Shown one piece after another: positions 30,382 to 38,690 of a stretch of DNA of 64,000 nucleotides. Every line of letters begins with the position of its first letter. The first letter of the stretch is position 1. The notes under the pieces are model-generated. The model worked only from the letters and a program-made list of their open reading frames with translations, was not told the DNA's origin and searched no databases. Location: the NCBI RefSeq assembly GCF_029839275.1, contig NZ_JAOCAH010000006.1:124001-188000 (forward strand), in the 5' to 3' direction. The DNA is from Pseudomonas sp. GD03944 (GTDB taxonomy: Bacteria; Pseudomonadota; Gammaproteobacteria; Pseudomonadales; Pseudomonadaceae). Position numbers and translations under genes: made by a program.

Positions 30382-31092
30382 GTGGGCAGCATCTACCTGA
30401 TTCGACATGGCCAAGCCTCGTTTGGTGCCGACGACTACGATGTCCTGTCGCCGGTCGGCGTTCGTCAGGCCGAAGTGCTCGGCTCGCACCTGGCGCAGCT
30501 CGGCCTGCAGTTCGACCGCTGCGTGAGCGGCGAGCTGCGCCGCCAGCAGCACACCGCCACCGCCGCCCTCGCCCAGCTCGAAGCCGCCGGCGTGGGGATT
30601 CCGGCGCTGCAGGTGGATGCCGCCTTCAACGAATTCGATGCCGACGCGGTCATTCGCGCCCTGCTGCCCGACCTGCTGCCCGAAGAGCCCGAAGCCCTGC
30701 ACGTGCTGCGCAACGCCGCGCAGAACCGCGCGGAATTCCAGCGCCTGTTCGCCCGCCTGATCGGCCGCTGGATCTCCGGCGAGCAGGACAAGGAAGGCCT
30801 GCAGAGCTGGCAGGGTTTCGTCGAACAGGTCCGGGGCGGGCTCGACCGCCTGCTGGCAGACGCCGGCAACAAGGACAGCATTGCCGTGTTCACCTCGGGC
30901 GGCACCATCACCGCCCTGCTCCACCTGATTACCGGCGTTCCGCCCGCCAATGCCTTCGAGCTGAACTGGCAGATCGTCAACACTTCACTAAGCTGCCTGA
31001 AGTTCCGTGGCAGCCAAGTGAGCCTGGCTTCCTTCAACAGCCATGTGCATTTACAGCTGTTGAAGGCGCCGGAACTCATCACCTACCGCTGA
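30382..31092 (+). CDS. Histidine phosphatase family protein
   Basis: A 236-residue phosphoglycerate-mutase-like enzyme. The catalytic RHG motif is at the N-terminus (SIYLIRHGQASFG), the conserved Arg in CVSGELRRQQHTA, and a conserved loop in VFTSGGTITALL; the second catalytic His typical of this loop is replaced by Ser-Gly-Gly (usual H-G), a point to check. The start is GTG at 30382. Next gene SCP2 is 58 bases downstream on the same strand. Substrate unknown. Confidence 0.8.
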   Translation: MGSIYLIRHGQASFGADDYDVLSPVGVRQAEVLGSHLAQLGLQFDRCVSGELRRQQHTATAALAQLEAAGVGIPALQVDAAFNEFDADAVIRALLPDLLPEEPEALHVLRNAAQNRAEFQRLFARLIGRWISGEQDKEGLQSWQGFVEQVRGGLDRLLADAGNKDSIAVFTSGGTITALLHLITGVPPANAFELNWQIVNTSLSCLKFRGSQVSLASFNSHVHLQLLKAPELITYR

Positions 31093-31150
31093 GTTCCGGC
31101 CTACTGCAGCCGCAAGGCTGCGCGAAAAAACCGAGAAAAAGGATAAGATC

Positions 31151-31462
31151 ATGAGCGTTGCTGACATCGTCCAAACCATGCAATCCAAGTTCAACGCCAG
31201 CGCCGCTGCAGGCCTGGATCTGGTGTTCCAGTTCAACATCGAAGATGGCGAAAACTACGCCCTGATCGTCAAGGACGGCACCTGCGCCGTCGAGCAAGGC
31301 GACAACCCGAACGCCAACGTGACCCTGATCATGGACAGCGAAACCCTGAAAGGCATCACCAGCGGCGAAACCGACGGCATGCAGGCCTTCATGGCCGGCA
31401 AGCTGCGCGCCGAAGGCGACATGATGCTGGCCATGAAGCTCGGCGAGCTGTTCCCGGTCTAA
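31151..31462 (+). CDS. SCP2 sterol-binding domain protein
   Basis: A 103-residue stand-alone SCP2 domain (MSVADIVQTMQSKFNASAAA, then VTLIMDSETLKGITSGETDG). Such proteins bind fatty acyl-CoA or other lipids in a hydrophobic tunnel. The family's last helix ends in MAMKLGELFPV. It sits between a histidine phosphatase and a kinase/SDR pair, suggesting a lipid or acyl-CoA handling role. A strong terminator follows at 31490. Confidence 0.9.
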   Translation: MSVADIVQTMQSKFNASAAAGLDLVFQFNIEDGENYALIVKDGTCAVEQGDNPNANVTLIMDSETLKGITSGETDGMQAFMAGKLRAEGDMMLAMKLGELFPV

Positions 31463-31489
31463 GCTTCAGCGGCCGCGAAACCGAAAGAA

Positions 31490-31517
31490 ACCGGAGTCCC
31501 GTGCTCCGGTTTTTTTT
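31490..31517 (+). terminator. Rho-independent terminator after the SCP2 gene
   Basis: ACCGGAG-N7-CTCCGGT followed by eight T residues. Confidence 0.92.
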
Positions 31518-31668
31518 CGCCTGCAGGCCGCGCGGCGGCATGGATCAGGCAGCTTGATTGCGGGGCAACACGCCCGCCTATAACGGCACGTATCGCTTGT
31601 GACGACACCGGGGCAGCATTAGATTTACCTATGTTGCAGGGCAACCATTATAAGTAGAAGGGATAAGC

Positions 31669-32736
31669 ATGGCGCTTAATGATCAGTCCACTCACATCCG
31701 CGAAGGCGAAGAGCTCGACGCGACGATCATCGATGCCTACCTCAAGGCACACATCTCCGGCCTGACCGGCGAACCCCGCATCAGCCAGTTTCCCGGTGGC
31801 GCGTCGAACCTGACGTACCTGATCGAATACCCCGACAAGGAATTCGTCCTGCGCCGCCCGCCCTTCGGTCACAAGGCCAAGTCCGCCCATGACATGGGCC
31901 GCGAGTACCGCATTCTCACCCAGCTCAACGCCGGCTTCCCCTACTGCCCGAAAGCCTACGTGCACTGCACCGACGAATCAGTGCTGGGCACCGAGTTCTA
32001 CGTGATGGAACGGGTCAACGGCATCATCCTGCGCTCGGACATGCCGGCGGAGCTGAACTTCGACGCCGACAAGACCCGCGCCCTGTGCAAGAGCTTCATC
32101 GACAAGATGGTCGAGCTGCACAATGTCGACTACCAGGCCTGCGGCCTCGGTGACCTGGGCAAGCCCGAAGGTTACGTGCAGCGCCAGATCGGTGGCTGGA
32201 GCGACCGCTACGAGAAAGCCCTGACCCCGGACGCGCCGCTGTGGGAACCAGTCAAGGCCTGGCTGCGCGACAAGATGCCGGCCGACCATGCCAAGCCCGG
32301 CATCGTGCACAACGACTACCGCTTCGACAACGTGATCCTCGACCCGCAGAACCCGAGCCAGATCATCGGTGTGCTCGACTGGGAACTGACCACCATCGGC
32401 GACCCGCTGATGGACCTGGGCAACACCCTGGCCTACTGGATCGAAGCCGGCGACCCGCCACCGGTCCAACTGATGCGCCGCCAGCCGAGCAACGCGCCGG
32501 GCATGCTGACCCGCCAGGAGTTCGCCGACTACTATGCCGAGCGCGCCGGCATCGAGATCAAGAGCATCGATTTCTACTACACCTACGGCCTGTTCCGCCT
32601 GGCCGGCATCGTGCAGCAGATCTACTACCGCTACTACCACGGCCAGACCCAGGACAAGCGCTTCGCTCAGTTCATCCACATGAACAAGCTGCTGGAGCAG
32701 ATGAGCTTGCAGGTCATCGGCAAATCGACCCTGTAA
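31669..32736 (+). CDS. Phosphotransferase (LvaA/ACAD10-type APH kinase)
   Basis: A 355-residue kinase of the aminoglycoside-phosphotransferase fold. The nucleotide loop is FPGGASNLTYLIEY (about residues 41-54), the catalytic loop HNDYRFDN (H-x-D-x5-N, near 216-223) and the metal Asp is in GVLDWELTTIGDP. This branch includes the kinase domain of human ACAD10/11 and P. putida LvaA, which phosphorylates 4-hydroxyacyl-CoA. The SDR gene follows after 27 bases. Antibiotic resistance is unlikely. The assignment to 4-hydroxyacyl-CoA is inference from family likeness and context. Confidence 0.82.
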   Translation: MALNDQSTHIREGEELDATIIDAYLKAHISGLTGEPRISQFPGGASNLTYLIEYPDKEFVLRRPPFGHKAKSAHDMGREYRILTQLNAGFPYCPKAYVHCTDESVLGTEFYVMERVNGIILRSDMPAELNFDADKTRALCKSFIDKMVELHNVDYQACGLGDLGKPEGYVQRQIGGWSDRYEKALTPDAPLWEPVKAWLRDKMPADHAKPGIVHNDYRFDNVILDPQNPSQIIGVLDWELTTIGDPLMDLGNTLAYWIEAGDPPPVQLMRRQPSNAPGMLTRQEFADYYAERAGIEIKSIDFYYTYGLFRLAGIVQQIYYRYYHGQTQDKRFAQFIHMNKLLEQMSLQVIGKSTL

Positions 32737-32763
32737 CCGGCCTCACACCACAAGGAATCCGCA

Positions 32764-33531
32764 ATGTCCAAGACTCAACTGTTCGACCTCGACGGCAAGA
32801 TCGCTTTCGTTTCGGGTGCCAGCCGCGGGATCGGTGAAGCCATCGCCAAGCTGCTCGCCCAGCAAGGCGCCCACGTCATCGTGTCGAGCCGCAAGATCGA
32901 CGGCTGCCAGGCCGTGGCGGACGCCATCGTTGCCGAGGGTGGCAAGGCCACCGCCATCGCCTGCCACATTGGCGAAATGGAGCAGATCACCCACGTATTC
33001 GCCCAGATCAAGGAGCAGTTCGGTCGCCTGGACATCCTGGTCAACAACGCCGCCACCAACCCGCAGTTCTGCAATGTGCTGGACACCGACCTGGGCGCGT
33101 TCCAGAAGACCGTCGATGTGAACATCCGCGGCTACTACTTCATGTCCATCGAAGGCGGCAAGCTGATGAAGCAGAACGGCGGCGGCAGCATCATCAACGT
33201 CGCGTCGATCAACGGCGTCTCGCCGGGCGAGTTCCAGGGCATCTACTCGGTGACCAAGGCCGCCGTGATCAGCATGACCAAGGTCTTCGCCAAGGAATGC
33301 GCGCAGTTCGGCATTCGCTGCAACGCCCTGCTGCCGGGCCTGACCGACACCAAGTTCGCCTCGGCCCTGACCAAGAACGACGCCATCCTCAAGCACGCCC
33401 TGCAGCGCATTCCGCTCAAGCGCGTGGCCGATCCGAGCGAAATGGCCGGCACCGTGCTGTACCTGGCCAGCGATGCCTCCAGCTACACCACCGGCGTGGC
33501 ACTGAACGTCGACGGCGGTTTCCTCTCCTGA
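32764..33531 (+). CDS. SDR family oxidoreductase
   Basis: A 255-residue classical short-chain dehydrogenase: TGxxxGIG-type cofactor loop (SGASRGIGEAIA, about residues 18-29), NNAA at 93-96, catalytic Ser in VASINGVSPG and Y-x3-K in IYSVTKAAV. Close in type to DHRS4 and 3-oxoacyl reductases. It lies directly downstream of the kinase gene and is likely in the same operon. An inverted repeat (33540-33562) follows. Confidence 0.9.
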   Translation: MSKTQLFDLDGKIAFVSGASRGIGEAIAKLLAQQGAHVIVSSRKIDGCQAVADAIVAEGGKATAIACHIGEMEQITHVFAQIKEQFGRLDILVNNAATNPQFCNVLDTDLGAFQKTVDVNIRGYYFMSIEGGKLMKQNGGGSIINVASINGVSPGEFQGIYSVTKAAVISMTKVFAKECAQFGIRCNALLPGLTDTKFASALTKNDAILKHALQRIPLKRVADPSEMAGTVLYLASDASSYTTGVALNVDGGFLS

Positions 33532-33539
33532 AAACGCAA

Positions 33540-33562
33540 CCGGGACCGCACTGCGGTCCCGG
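33540..33562 (+). terminator. Inverted repeat after the SDR gene
   Basis: CCGGGACCGC-ACT-GCGGTCCCGG, a perfect 10-bp stem but without a T run; probably a transcript-end hairpin. Confidence 0.6.
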
Positions 33563-33592
33563 TCTGCTGCCTCGCTACACCCTTCTTTCGAC

Positions 33593-34240
33593 TTACTGCC
33601 AGTCCTGCATCGCCTGGTTGGCCGCCTGGTTCATGGGCTGGGCCAGCAGGCCGGTGGGCGTCAGGCTGACGCTGTACACCGCGTCATCGGCAATCGGCAG
33701 GTAGGTCACCCGCAGGGCCTGCGGGTCGAACATGAACAGGTCATGCTGGCCCAGGCGCAGCCAGCGCCACAAATCGACACCGTAGGGGCTTTCCGCCAGC
33801 TCGGCCTGGGCATGCTGCGCCAGGGACTGCTGCTCGATCGCCAGGAAACGACCGGAGAGTTTTTCCAGGCGGTAGCCCGGCTCCAGGCCGATCAGCGCGG
33901 CGAGGCCTTTCCACTGCAACAGGCGCGCATCCAGCTGCCAGAGGTCGCCTTCCAGGGTTACGGTCCGCTCCTGGCTGCCTTCCAGCACGCTGACCCGGTA
34001 ATAGGGGCCGTCGGCCTTGAAGCTCAGGGTCGCCAGGGGTTTGTTTTCCGGCAGCGTCCGGTAGCTGTACAGGTCGTAGGCCACCAGCCCGACCAGCCCG
34101 GCCAGGGCAAGAAATGCCAGGCCGCAGGTGCCCCGCAACCAGCCGAGAAACCACTGGCTATTGAGCAGAATCCGGGCCGCGATGAACACCGCCAGCAGTG
34201 CCAGCAATGCCGTTGCCCAGGCCAGACCGTCGTATTGCAT
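33593..34240 (-). CDS. Hypothetical protein with two N-terminal membrane helices
   Basis: A 215-residue protein. Two hydrophobic segments (about residues 7-27 and 38-58) are followed by a soluble, probably periplasmic domain of about 150 residues with many beta-type segments (GPYYRVSVLEGSQERTVTLE). The second ATG (34240) is chosen because AAGGA is nine bases before it and would abut the first ATG. It is annotated variously in pseudomonads; I recognise no catalytic motif. It is divergent from the TSUP transporter gene. Confidence 0.7.
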   Translation of the reverse strand: MQYDGLAWATALLALLAVFIAARILLNSQWFLGWLRGTCGLAFLALAGLVGLVAYDLYSYRTLPENKPLATLSFKADGPYYRVSVLEGSQERTVTLEGDLWQLDARLLQWKGLAALIGLEPGYRLEKLSGRFLAIEQQSLAQHAQAELAESPYGVDLWRWLRLGQHDLFMFDPQALRVTYLPIADDAVYSVSLTPTGLLAQPMNQAANQAMQDWQ

Positions 34241-34340
34241 CGACGCCATTCCTTGTAGATGAAAATGCCGGCATTATGCGCAGCTGTTCTGCTGCAGAAC
34301 AGCGGGATCACCACGCAATCTGACACAGGTCGTCTTTTTT

Positions 34341-35120
34341 ATGCCCCTGCCCTTCGAGCTGGCCGTTGACCCAACGACGCTGGTCATTCTCACGTGCGTT
34401 GCATTCGTCGCCGGCTTCATCGACGCGATCGCTGGCGGCGGTGGCCTGCTGACCACCCCGGCCCTGCTCACCGCCGGCCTTCCGCCGCACCTGGTGCTCG
34501 GCACCAACAAGCTCAGCTCGACCTTCGGCTCGGCCATGGCCAGCTACACCTTCTACCGACGCAAACTGTTCGACCCCAGCCAGTGGCGCAACGCCCTGAT
34601 CGGCACCGCCGTCGGCGCCTTTCTCGGCGCGATCATCGCCCAGTGGCTGCCGGCGGAATGGCTGAACATGATGCTGCCGGTGGTGGTATTCGCCTGCGCG
34701 CTCTACCTGCTGTTCGGCCGCACCCCGGATGCGCCGCTGGACCCGGACGCCCCGATCCCGCGCTACCGGCAGTGGCCGCAGAGCCTGAGCCTGGGTTTCT
34801 ACGACGGGGTGGCCGGTCCGGGTACCGGGGCATTCTGGACCGTCAGCAACCTGCTGATGTACCCCCTGGACCTGCTGCGGGCCAGCGGCGTGGCGCGCAG
34901 CATGAACTTCGTCAGCAACGCCTGCGCCCTGTCGATCTTCATCGTCAGCGGGCAGGTCGCCTGGGTGCTGGGGTTGTGCATGGGCGTGGCGCTGAGCGTC
35001 GGCGCCCTGCTCGGCGCGCGCACGGCGATCAAGGGCGGTTCGAAGTTCATTCGCCCGGTGTTCATCATGGTGGTGCTGGCGCTGACCGCTCGCCTAACCT
35101 GGCAGCACTGGCTCAGCTAG
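34341..35120 (+). CDS. TSUP family transporter (TauE/SafE)
   Basis: A 259-residue protein with about eight membrane segments and the TSUP repeats: [20 protein letters not shown] near the N-terminus and [17 protein letters not shown] in the second half. Members export sulfite, sulfoacetate or other organosulfur anions. Its 3' end overlaps the convergent nudC gene by 27 bases. Substrate not predictable. Confidence 0.88.
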   Translation: MPLPFELAVDPTTLVILTCVAFVAGFIDAIAGGGGLLTTPALLTAGLPPHLVLGTNKLSSTFGSAMASYTFYRRKLFDPSQWRNALIGTAVGAFLGAIIAQWLPAEWLNMMLPVVVFACALYLLFGRTPDAPLDPDAPIPRYRQWPQSLSLGFYDGVAGPGTGAFWTVSNLLMYPLDLLRASGVARSMNFVSNACALSIFIVSGQVAWVLGLCMGVALSVGALLGARTAIKGGSKFIRPVFIMVVLALTARLTWQHWLS

Positions 35121-35924
35121 ACCCAGGCGGCGGGCGACATAGGTGTCGATCAGGTAGCGCGCGATGGAGCGCGTGGCCGGCAGCGGCGGAAGGTCGTGCA
35201 CGCTGAACCACTGGGCATCCTCGATTTCGTCGGCCTGCATGACGATCTCGCCACCGGCGTATTCGGCGTGGAAGCCAAGCATCAGCGAATGCGGGAACGG
35301 CCAGCCCTGACTGCCCAGGTACTGCAGGTTGGTGACCTGCACACCGACCTCCTCCTGCACCTCCCGGGCCACGCACTGCTCCACCGACTCCCCCGGCTCG
35401 ACGAAGCCGGCCAGGGTGCTGTAGACCCCGGTGACAAAGCGTGGCGAGCGGGCCAGGAGAATCTCGTCGCCGCGGGTCACCAGCACGATCATGCTCGGTG
35501 ACAGCCGTGGGTAATGATGGATATCGCAGTCAGGGCACAGCATGGCGCGCTCGCCCGACAGCGGCTGCATGCGTCCACCGCAGCTGCCGCAGAAGCGATT
35601 CTGCCGTGCCCAGGTGCCGATCTGCGTGGCGTAGCTGAGCATGGCGAAGGTGTCGGCATCGCCCTGCAGCATGTGCTGGCGCAAGCCCTGCCAGGCGGCG
35701 CCGGGCAATTCGGCGGGGTATTCGAGTTCCAGCAGGTACACCGCATCGCCATCGAAATGGCCGATGCCGTGTTCGGCGATGATCGGCAGGTCCTGCTTCT
35801 TCAGCCATTCCCGGGGAAACAGCACACCGTTGCTGTCACCCAGGAACTGCTGACGGCAATGGACAACCACCCAGCCGCCCGCCTGCTGGCTGTCGAGCCG
35901 GGCCGACTGCCAGCGCGTGGCCAC
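35094..35924 (-). CDS. nudC: NAD+ diphosphatase / RNA decapping enzyme NudC
   Basis: A 276-residue Nudix enzyme. A zinc ribbon (CGSCGGRM and LCPDCD, about residues 112-132) precedes the Nudix domain; the Nudix box is [20 protein letters not shown] (about 173-192) and the NADH-specific motif SQGWPFPHS follows. NudC splits NAD(H) and removes NAD caps from RNA. One substitution from the common SQPWPFPxS form (G for P) is present. Its start directly follows the fimL stop, with no gap, as in P. aeruginosa PA1822-PA1823. Confidence 0.93.
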   Translation of the reverse strand: MATRWQSARLDSQQAGGWVVVHCRQQFLGDSNGVLFPREWLKKQDLPIIAEHGIGHFDGDAVYLLELEYPAELPGAAWQGLRQHMLQGDADTFAMLSYATQIGTWARQNRFCGSCGGRMQPLSGERAMLCPDCDIHHYPRLSPSMIVLVTRGDEILLARSPRFVTGVYSTLAGFVEPGESVEQCVAREVQEEVGVQVTNLQYLGSQGWPFPHSLMLGFHAEYAGGEIVMQADEIEDAQWFSVHDLPPLPATRSIARYLIDTYVARRLGLAEPVLPG

Positions 35925-37607
35925 TTACGCAGCCACCTGCAGGCCCAGGGCGCGCACGCTTTCCGACGCGAGGTCGAGCACACTGGGCTGGGTTTCCGGC
36001 CGCAGGACGGCGCCGGCTTCGAGGTAATACTCCAGGCTGGTCAGGGCATCGGCCAGGGTTTCCAGCATCTGCTCGGACGGCATCTGCGGGGCGTCCAGCA
36101 TCTGCTCCTGGATGTAGTCGGAGCACGCACCGACCAGCAGCGCCGCGCGCTCCTGCCCGAGGAACCACAAGCCGCCACGCACCGCCTGCAGGCTGAACGG
36201 CACGTTGGACAGGTGCATGCGGTCGCCGTTGGATTCCAGGTAGGCGGTGATGGCGCGCTTGGCCAGGGCCAGGCCGGCCTGGGCCTCGTCGACCACCACG
36301 ATGCGGGCTTCATTGAGCTGGTGGAAGGCGAAGGACTCGGCCTCGTTGCCCGGCTGCGCCGCCGTCGGGCGAATCTCGCGGCGCTCGTCGCCGCGCTCCA
36401 GGCTGGCGACCATGCCCTCGACATACAGCACGGCATCGGCCAGCTTGTGCAGCTCTTCGGTCTGCGGCGGCTGCTCTTCGCTCCAGCCCGCCACCACCTG
36501 CAACTGCGCATTCAGCGAGTTACCGGCAGAGCTCAGGCCGACCATGCCCAGGGTCTTGCTCAGGCGGCCCAGCAGGGCGTGCAGGTTGCCCAGGCTGTCC
36601 ATCTGGAAGGTGCCGCGCTCAATCAGGTCGAGCATGTCCTTGACGCTAGCCAGCTCTTCGCGAATCGCCGAGCTGAGCGAGCGCATCACCGACTGCCCGG
36701 GGCCGGACAGGCGACGGTACTCTTCTTCCAGCAGGTGATCGGTGAACGGCAGCGGGGTCAGGCCGAAGACCTCGCGCAGCGAGGCCACCTGCGGGCCATG
36801 GCTGTCGGCCAGGGCGACCAGGTACAGCAATTCCTTGAGCAGGCTGCGCGGCGCTTCGTAAACGCTGTTCCCGAGCATCTGCTTGAGCTCGCGATCGAGG
36901 CGCGAGAACAGCTGCTTGCGCGACTTGCGGGGCAGCAACTGGCCATCGATCTGCGCCTCGACCGCCGCCGCGGCGATCCAGCACAGACGCCCGCGCGGCT
37001 CGTTGGCGTACAGGGTATCCAGGCGCCCCATGGCGCGGTTCATCAGCTTCAGGCTGGCTTGCGGGTTCTGTTCGCGGATGAAACCGAGCAGACCGACCTG
37101 ATACATGTGACGCAGGCGACGCCCTTCGCTTTCCTTCGCGGCCGCATCCAGGCTGGCCGGTACGGAGCGCGGCCGGGCATGGTCGAGGCGTACGCTGAAG
37201 AAGAAACTTTCCGGCAGCGGCGGCTGGTTGCCAGCCTGACGCAAGTTGTTGATGGCCGGCAGCAGCAGCTCGGGCATTTCCTGGCGGTGGGCGTCGACGT
37301 TTTCCAGGTAGCGGCGCAGCACGTGCAGGGCGTTACTCAGGGCCGACAACTGCGTGTCGCGCTCTTCGCCGGCGCCTGCCGGGATATCGGTGGCCTGGTC
37401 AAGCACTTCCTGGGCCAGCAGTTCGGCCCCGGCCAGCTCGATCAGGTTGAGCGTGCCGCGCACCTGCTGCAGGTTCTCAACGGCCTGTTGCAACAGGCTG
37501 CCGTTGTGCCGCTCGGCAATGAACTGTTCGAGACTCGACTCAGCCTCCTCCATGGTGGTGAACAGCTCATCACGCACCAGGCTGAGCGACGTGGCTCCAG
37601 AAACCAT
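35925..37607 (-). CDS. fimL: FimL, ChpA-like scaffold protein without catalytic histidines
   Basis: A 560-residue soluble protein resembling the N-terminal half of the type IV pilus chemosensory kinase ChpA, with helical Hpt-like modules (residues about 15-110 and 380-540). No phosphoacceptor His in an Hpt consensus is visible; the second module keeps only the fold (FHQLNEARIVVVDEAQAGLA). In P. aeruginosa FimL links pilus signalling to cAMP via CyaB and FimV. Length and place beside nudC support the call. GGAGG is rather far (about 11 bases) from the ATG. Confidence 0.88.
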   Translation of the reverse strand: MVSGATSLSLVRDELFTTMEEAESSLEQFIAERHNGSLLQQAVENLQQVRGTLNLIELAGAELLAQEVLDQATDIPAGAGEERDTQLSALSNALHVLRRYLENVDAHRQEMPELLLPAINNLRQAGNQPPLPESFFFSVRLDHARPRSVPASLDAAAKESEGRRLRHMYQVGLLGFIREQNPQASLKLMNRAMGRLDTLYANEPRGRLCWIAAAAVEAQIDGQLLPRKSRKQLFSRLDRELKQMLGNSVYEAPRSLLKELLYLVALADSHGPQVASLREVFGLTPLPFTDHLLEEEYRRLSGPGQSVMRSLSSAIREELASVKDMLDLIERGTFQMDSLGNLHALLGRLSKTLGMVGLSSAGNSLNAQLQVVAGWSEEQPPQTEELHKLADAVLYVEGMVASLERGDERREIRPTAAQPGNEAESFAFHQLNEARIVVVDEAQAGLALAKRAITAYLESNGDRMHLSNVPFSLQAVRGGLWFLGQERAALLVGACSDYIQEQMLDAPQMPSEQMLETLADALTSLEYYLEAGAVLRPETQPSVLDLASESVRALGLQVAA

Positions 37608-37657
37608 GAGCTAGTGCGCCTCCCGCGCAGGTAGAAAAATCAGTTGCTGAAGTAGCA

Positions 37658-38470
37658 TCAGTCGGCGAACTCCGGTTTCTGTTTGCTCATGTGCGCGGCC
37701 ATGGCCACGCGCAAATCACTCGATTGCAGCATCGCGGCGTTCCAGGTGGCGACGTACTCGAGGCCGTCGTCCACGCGGTGGTCGCGCATGTAGCGAATCA
37801 TTTCCTTGGTACCCCGGATCGCAATCGGCGATTTCGCGGCGATTTCCCTGGCGATGGCCATCACGCCCTCCAGCAGGGACTCGGTGTCGTCATAGGTGCT
37901 GTTGACCAGGCCGATACGCTGGGCCTCGTTGCCGTCGATGGTGCGGCCGGTGAAGGCCAGCTCGCGCATCATGCCGTCGCCGATGATGCGCGGCAGGCGC
38001 TGCAGCGTGCCCACGTCGGCAGCCATGCCGATGTCGATCTCCTTGATGGAGAACTGCGCATCGGTGGTCGAATAGCGCATGTCGCAGGCCGAGATCAGGT
38101 CGATCGCGCCGCCCAGGCAATAGCCCTGGATCGCTGCCAGCACCGGCTTGCGGCAGGTGTCCACGGCATTGAACGAGGCTTGCAGCTCGAGGATCTTGCG
38201 GCGCAGGGCCTCGGCATTGCGGCCCACGTCCTTGCCCAGCTGGCTGCCGACCTGCGCCAGCATCATCAGGTCGATGCCCGACGAGAAATGCTTGCCGGCG
38301 CCCGACAGCACCACCACCCGGACCTCATCGGTCGCGTCGATCCAGCGGAAGACCTCGATGATCTCCGTCCAGAAGTCGGCGTTCATGGCGTTGATCTTTT
38401 CCGGGCGGTTGATCACCACGTGGGCAATCTTGTCTGCCAGCTCGACACGGAAGGCTTTGTAGTCAGACAC
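37658..38470 (-). CDS. Crotonase family, dienoyl-CoA isomerase-like
   Basis: About 270 residues. The oxyanion loop GKHFSSGIDLM and the core CDMRYSTTDAQFSIKEIDIG followed by MAADVGTLQRLPR match the Delta3,5-Delta2,4-dienoyl-CoA isomerases (ECH1), whose three acidic residues (D in CD, E in KE, D in AADVG) are all present here, rather than simple enoyl-CoA hydratases. It would process double bonds of unsaturated fatty acids during beta-oxidation. The start is GTG 38470 (GAGG nine bases upstream) or ATG 38479 (GAGG immediately adjacent, too close). Confidence 0.85.
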   Translation of the reverse strand: MSDYKAFRVELADKIAHVVINRPEKINAMNADFWTEIIEVFRWIDATDEVRVVVLSGAGKHFSSGIDLMMLAQVGSQLGKDVGRNAEALRRKILELQASFNAVDTCRKPVLAAIQGYCLGGAIDLISACDMRYSTTDAQFSIKEIDIGMAADVGTLQRLPRIIGDGMMRELAFTGRTIDGNEAQRIGLVNSTYDDTESLLEGVMAIAREIAAKSPIAIRGTKEMIRYMRDHRVDDGLEYVATWNAAMLQSSDLRVAMAAHMSKQKPEFAD

Positions 38471-38690
38471 AGCAGTCATCCTCGGCAGCGGGCGCGCGAC
38501 ACCCAGAAAATTCTGACAGTTAAAACCGAGCAACTATAACAAGCGAGGCACAAATGTCGATGCCACGAAGCGTGACACACGCCACGTCATCGCAGTTAAG
38601 TCCGAGTTTCGCTCTTGACGTTAAGCAGTTGATCTAGCGGGAGATCAGCCGGCGCGCTCGGGCCTGCCACGGACGGGCAGGCCCTGCCCT

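Noticed and set aside
31669..32736. Aminoglycoside resistance enzyme
   Set aside because: The fold is shared, but the motifs and neighbours fit the ACAD10/LvaA branch of metabolic kinases.
35514..37634. 706-codon open frame antisense to nudC and fimL
   Set aside because: Shadow frame in GC-rich DNA; both real genes on the other strand are recognised.
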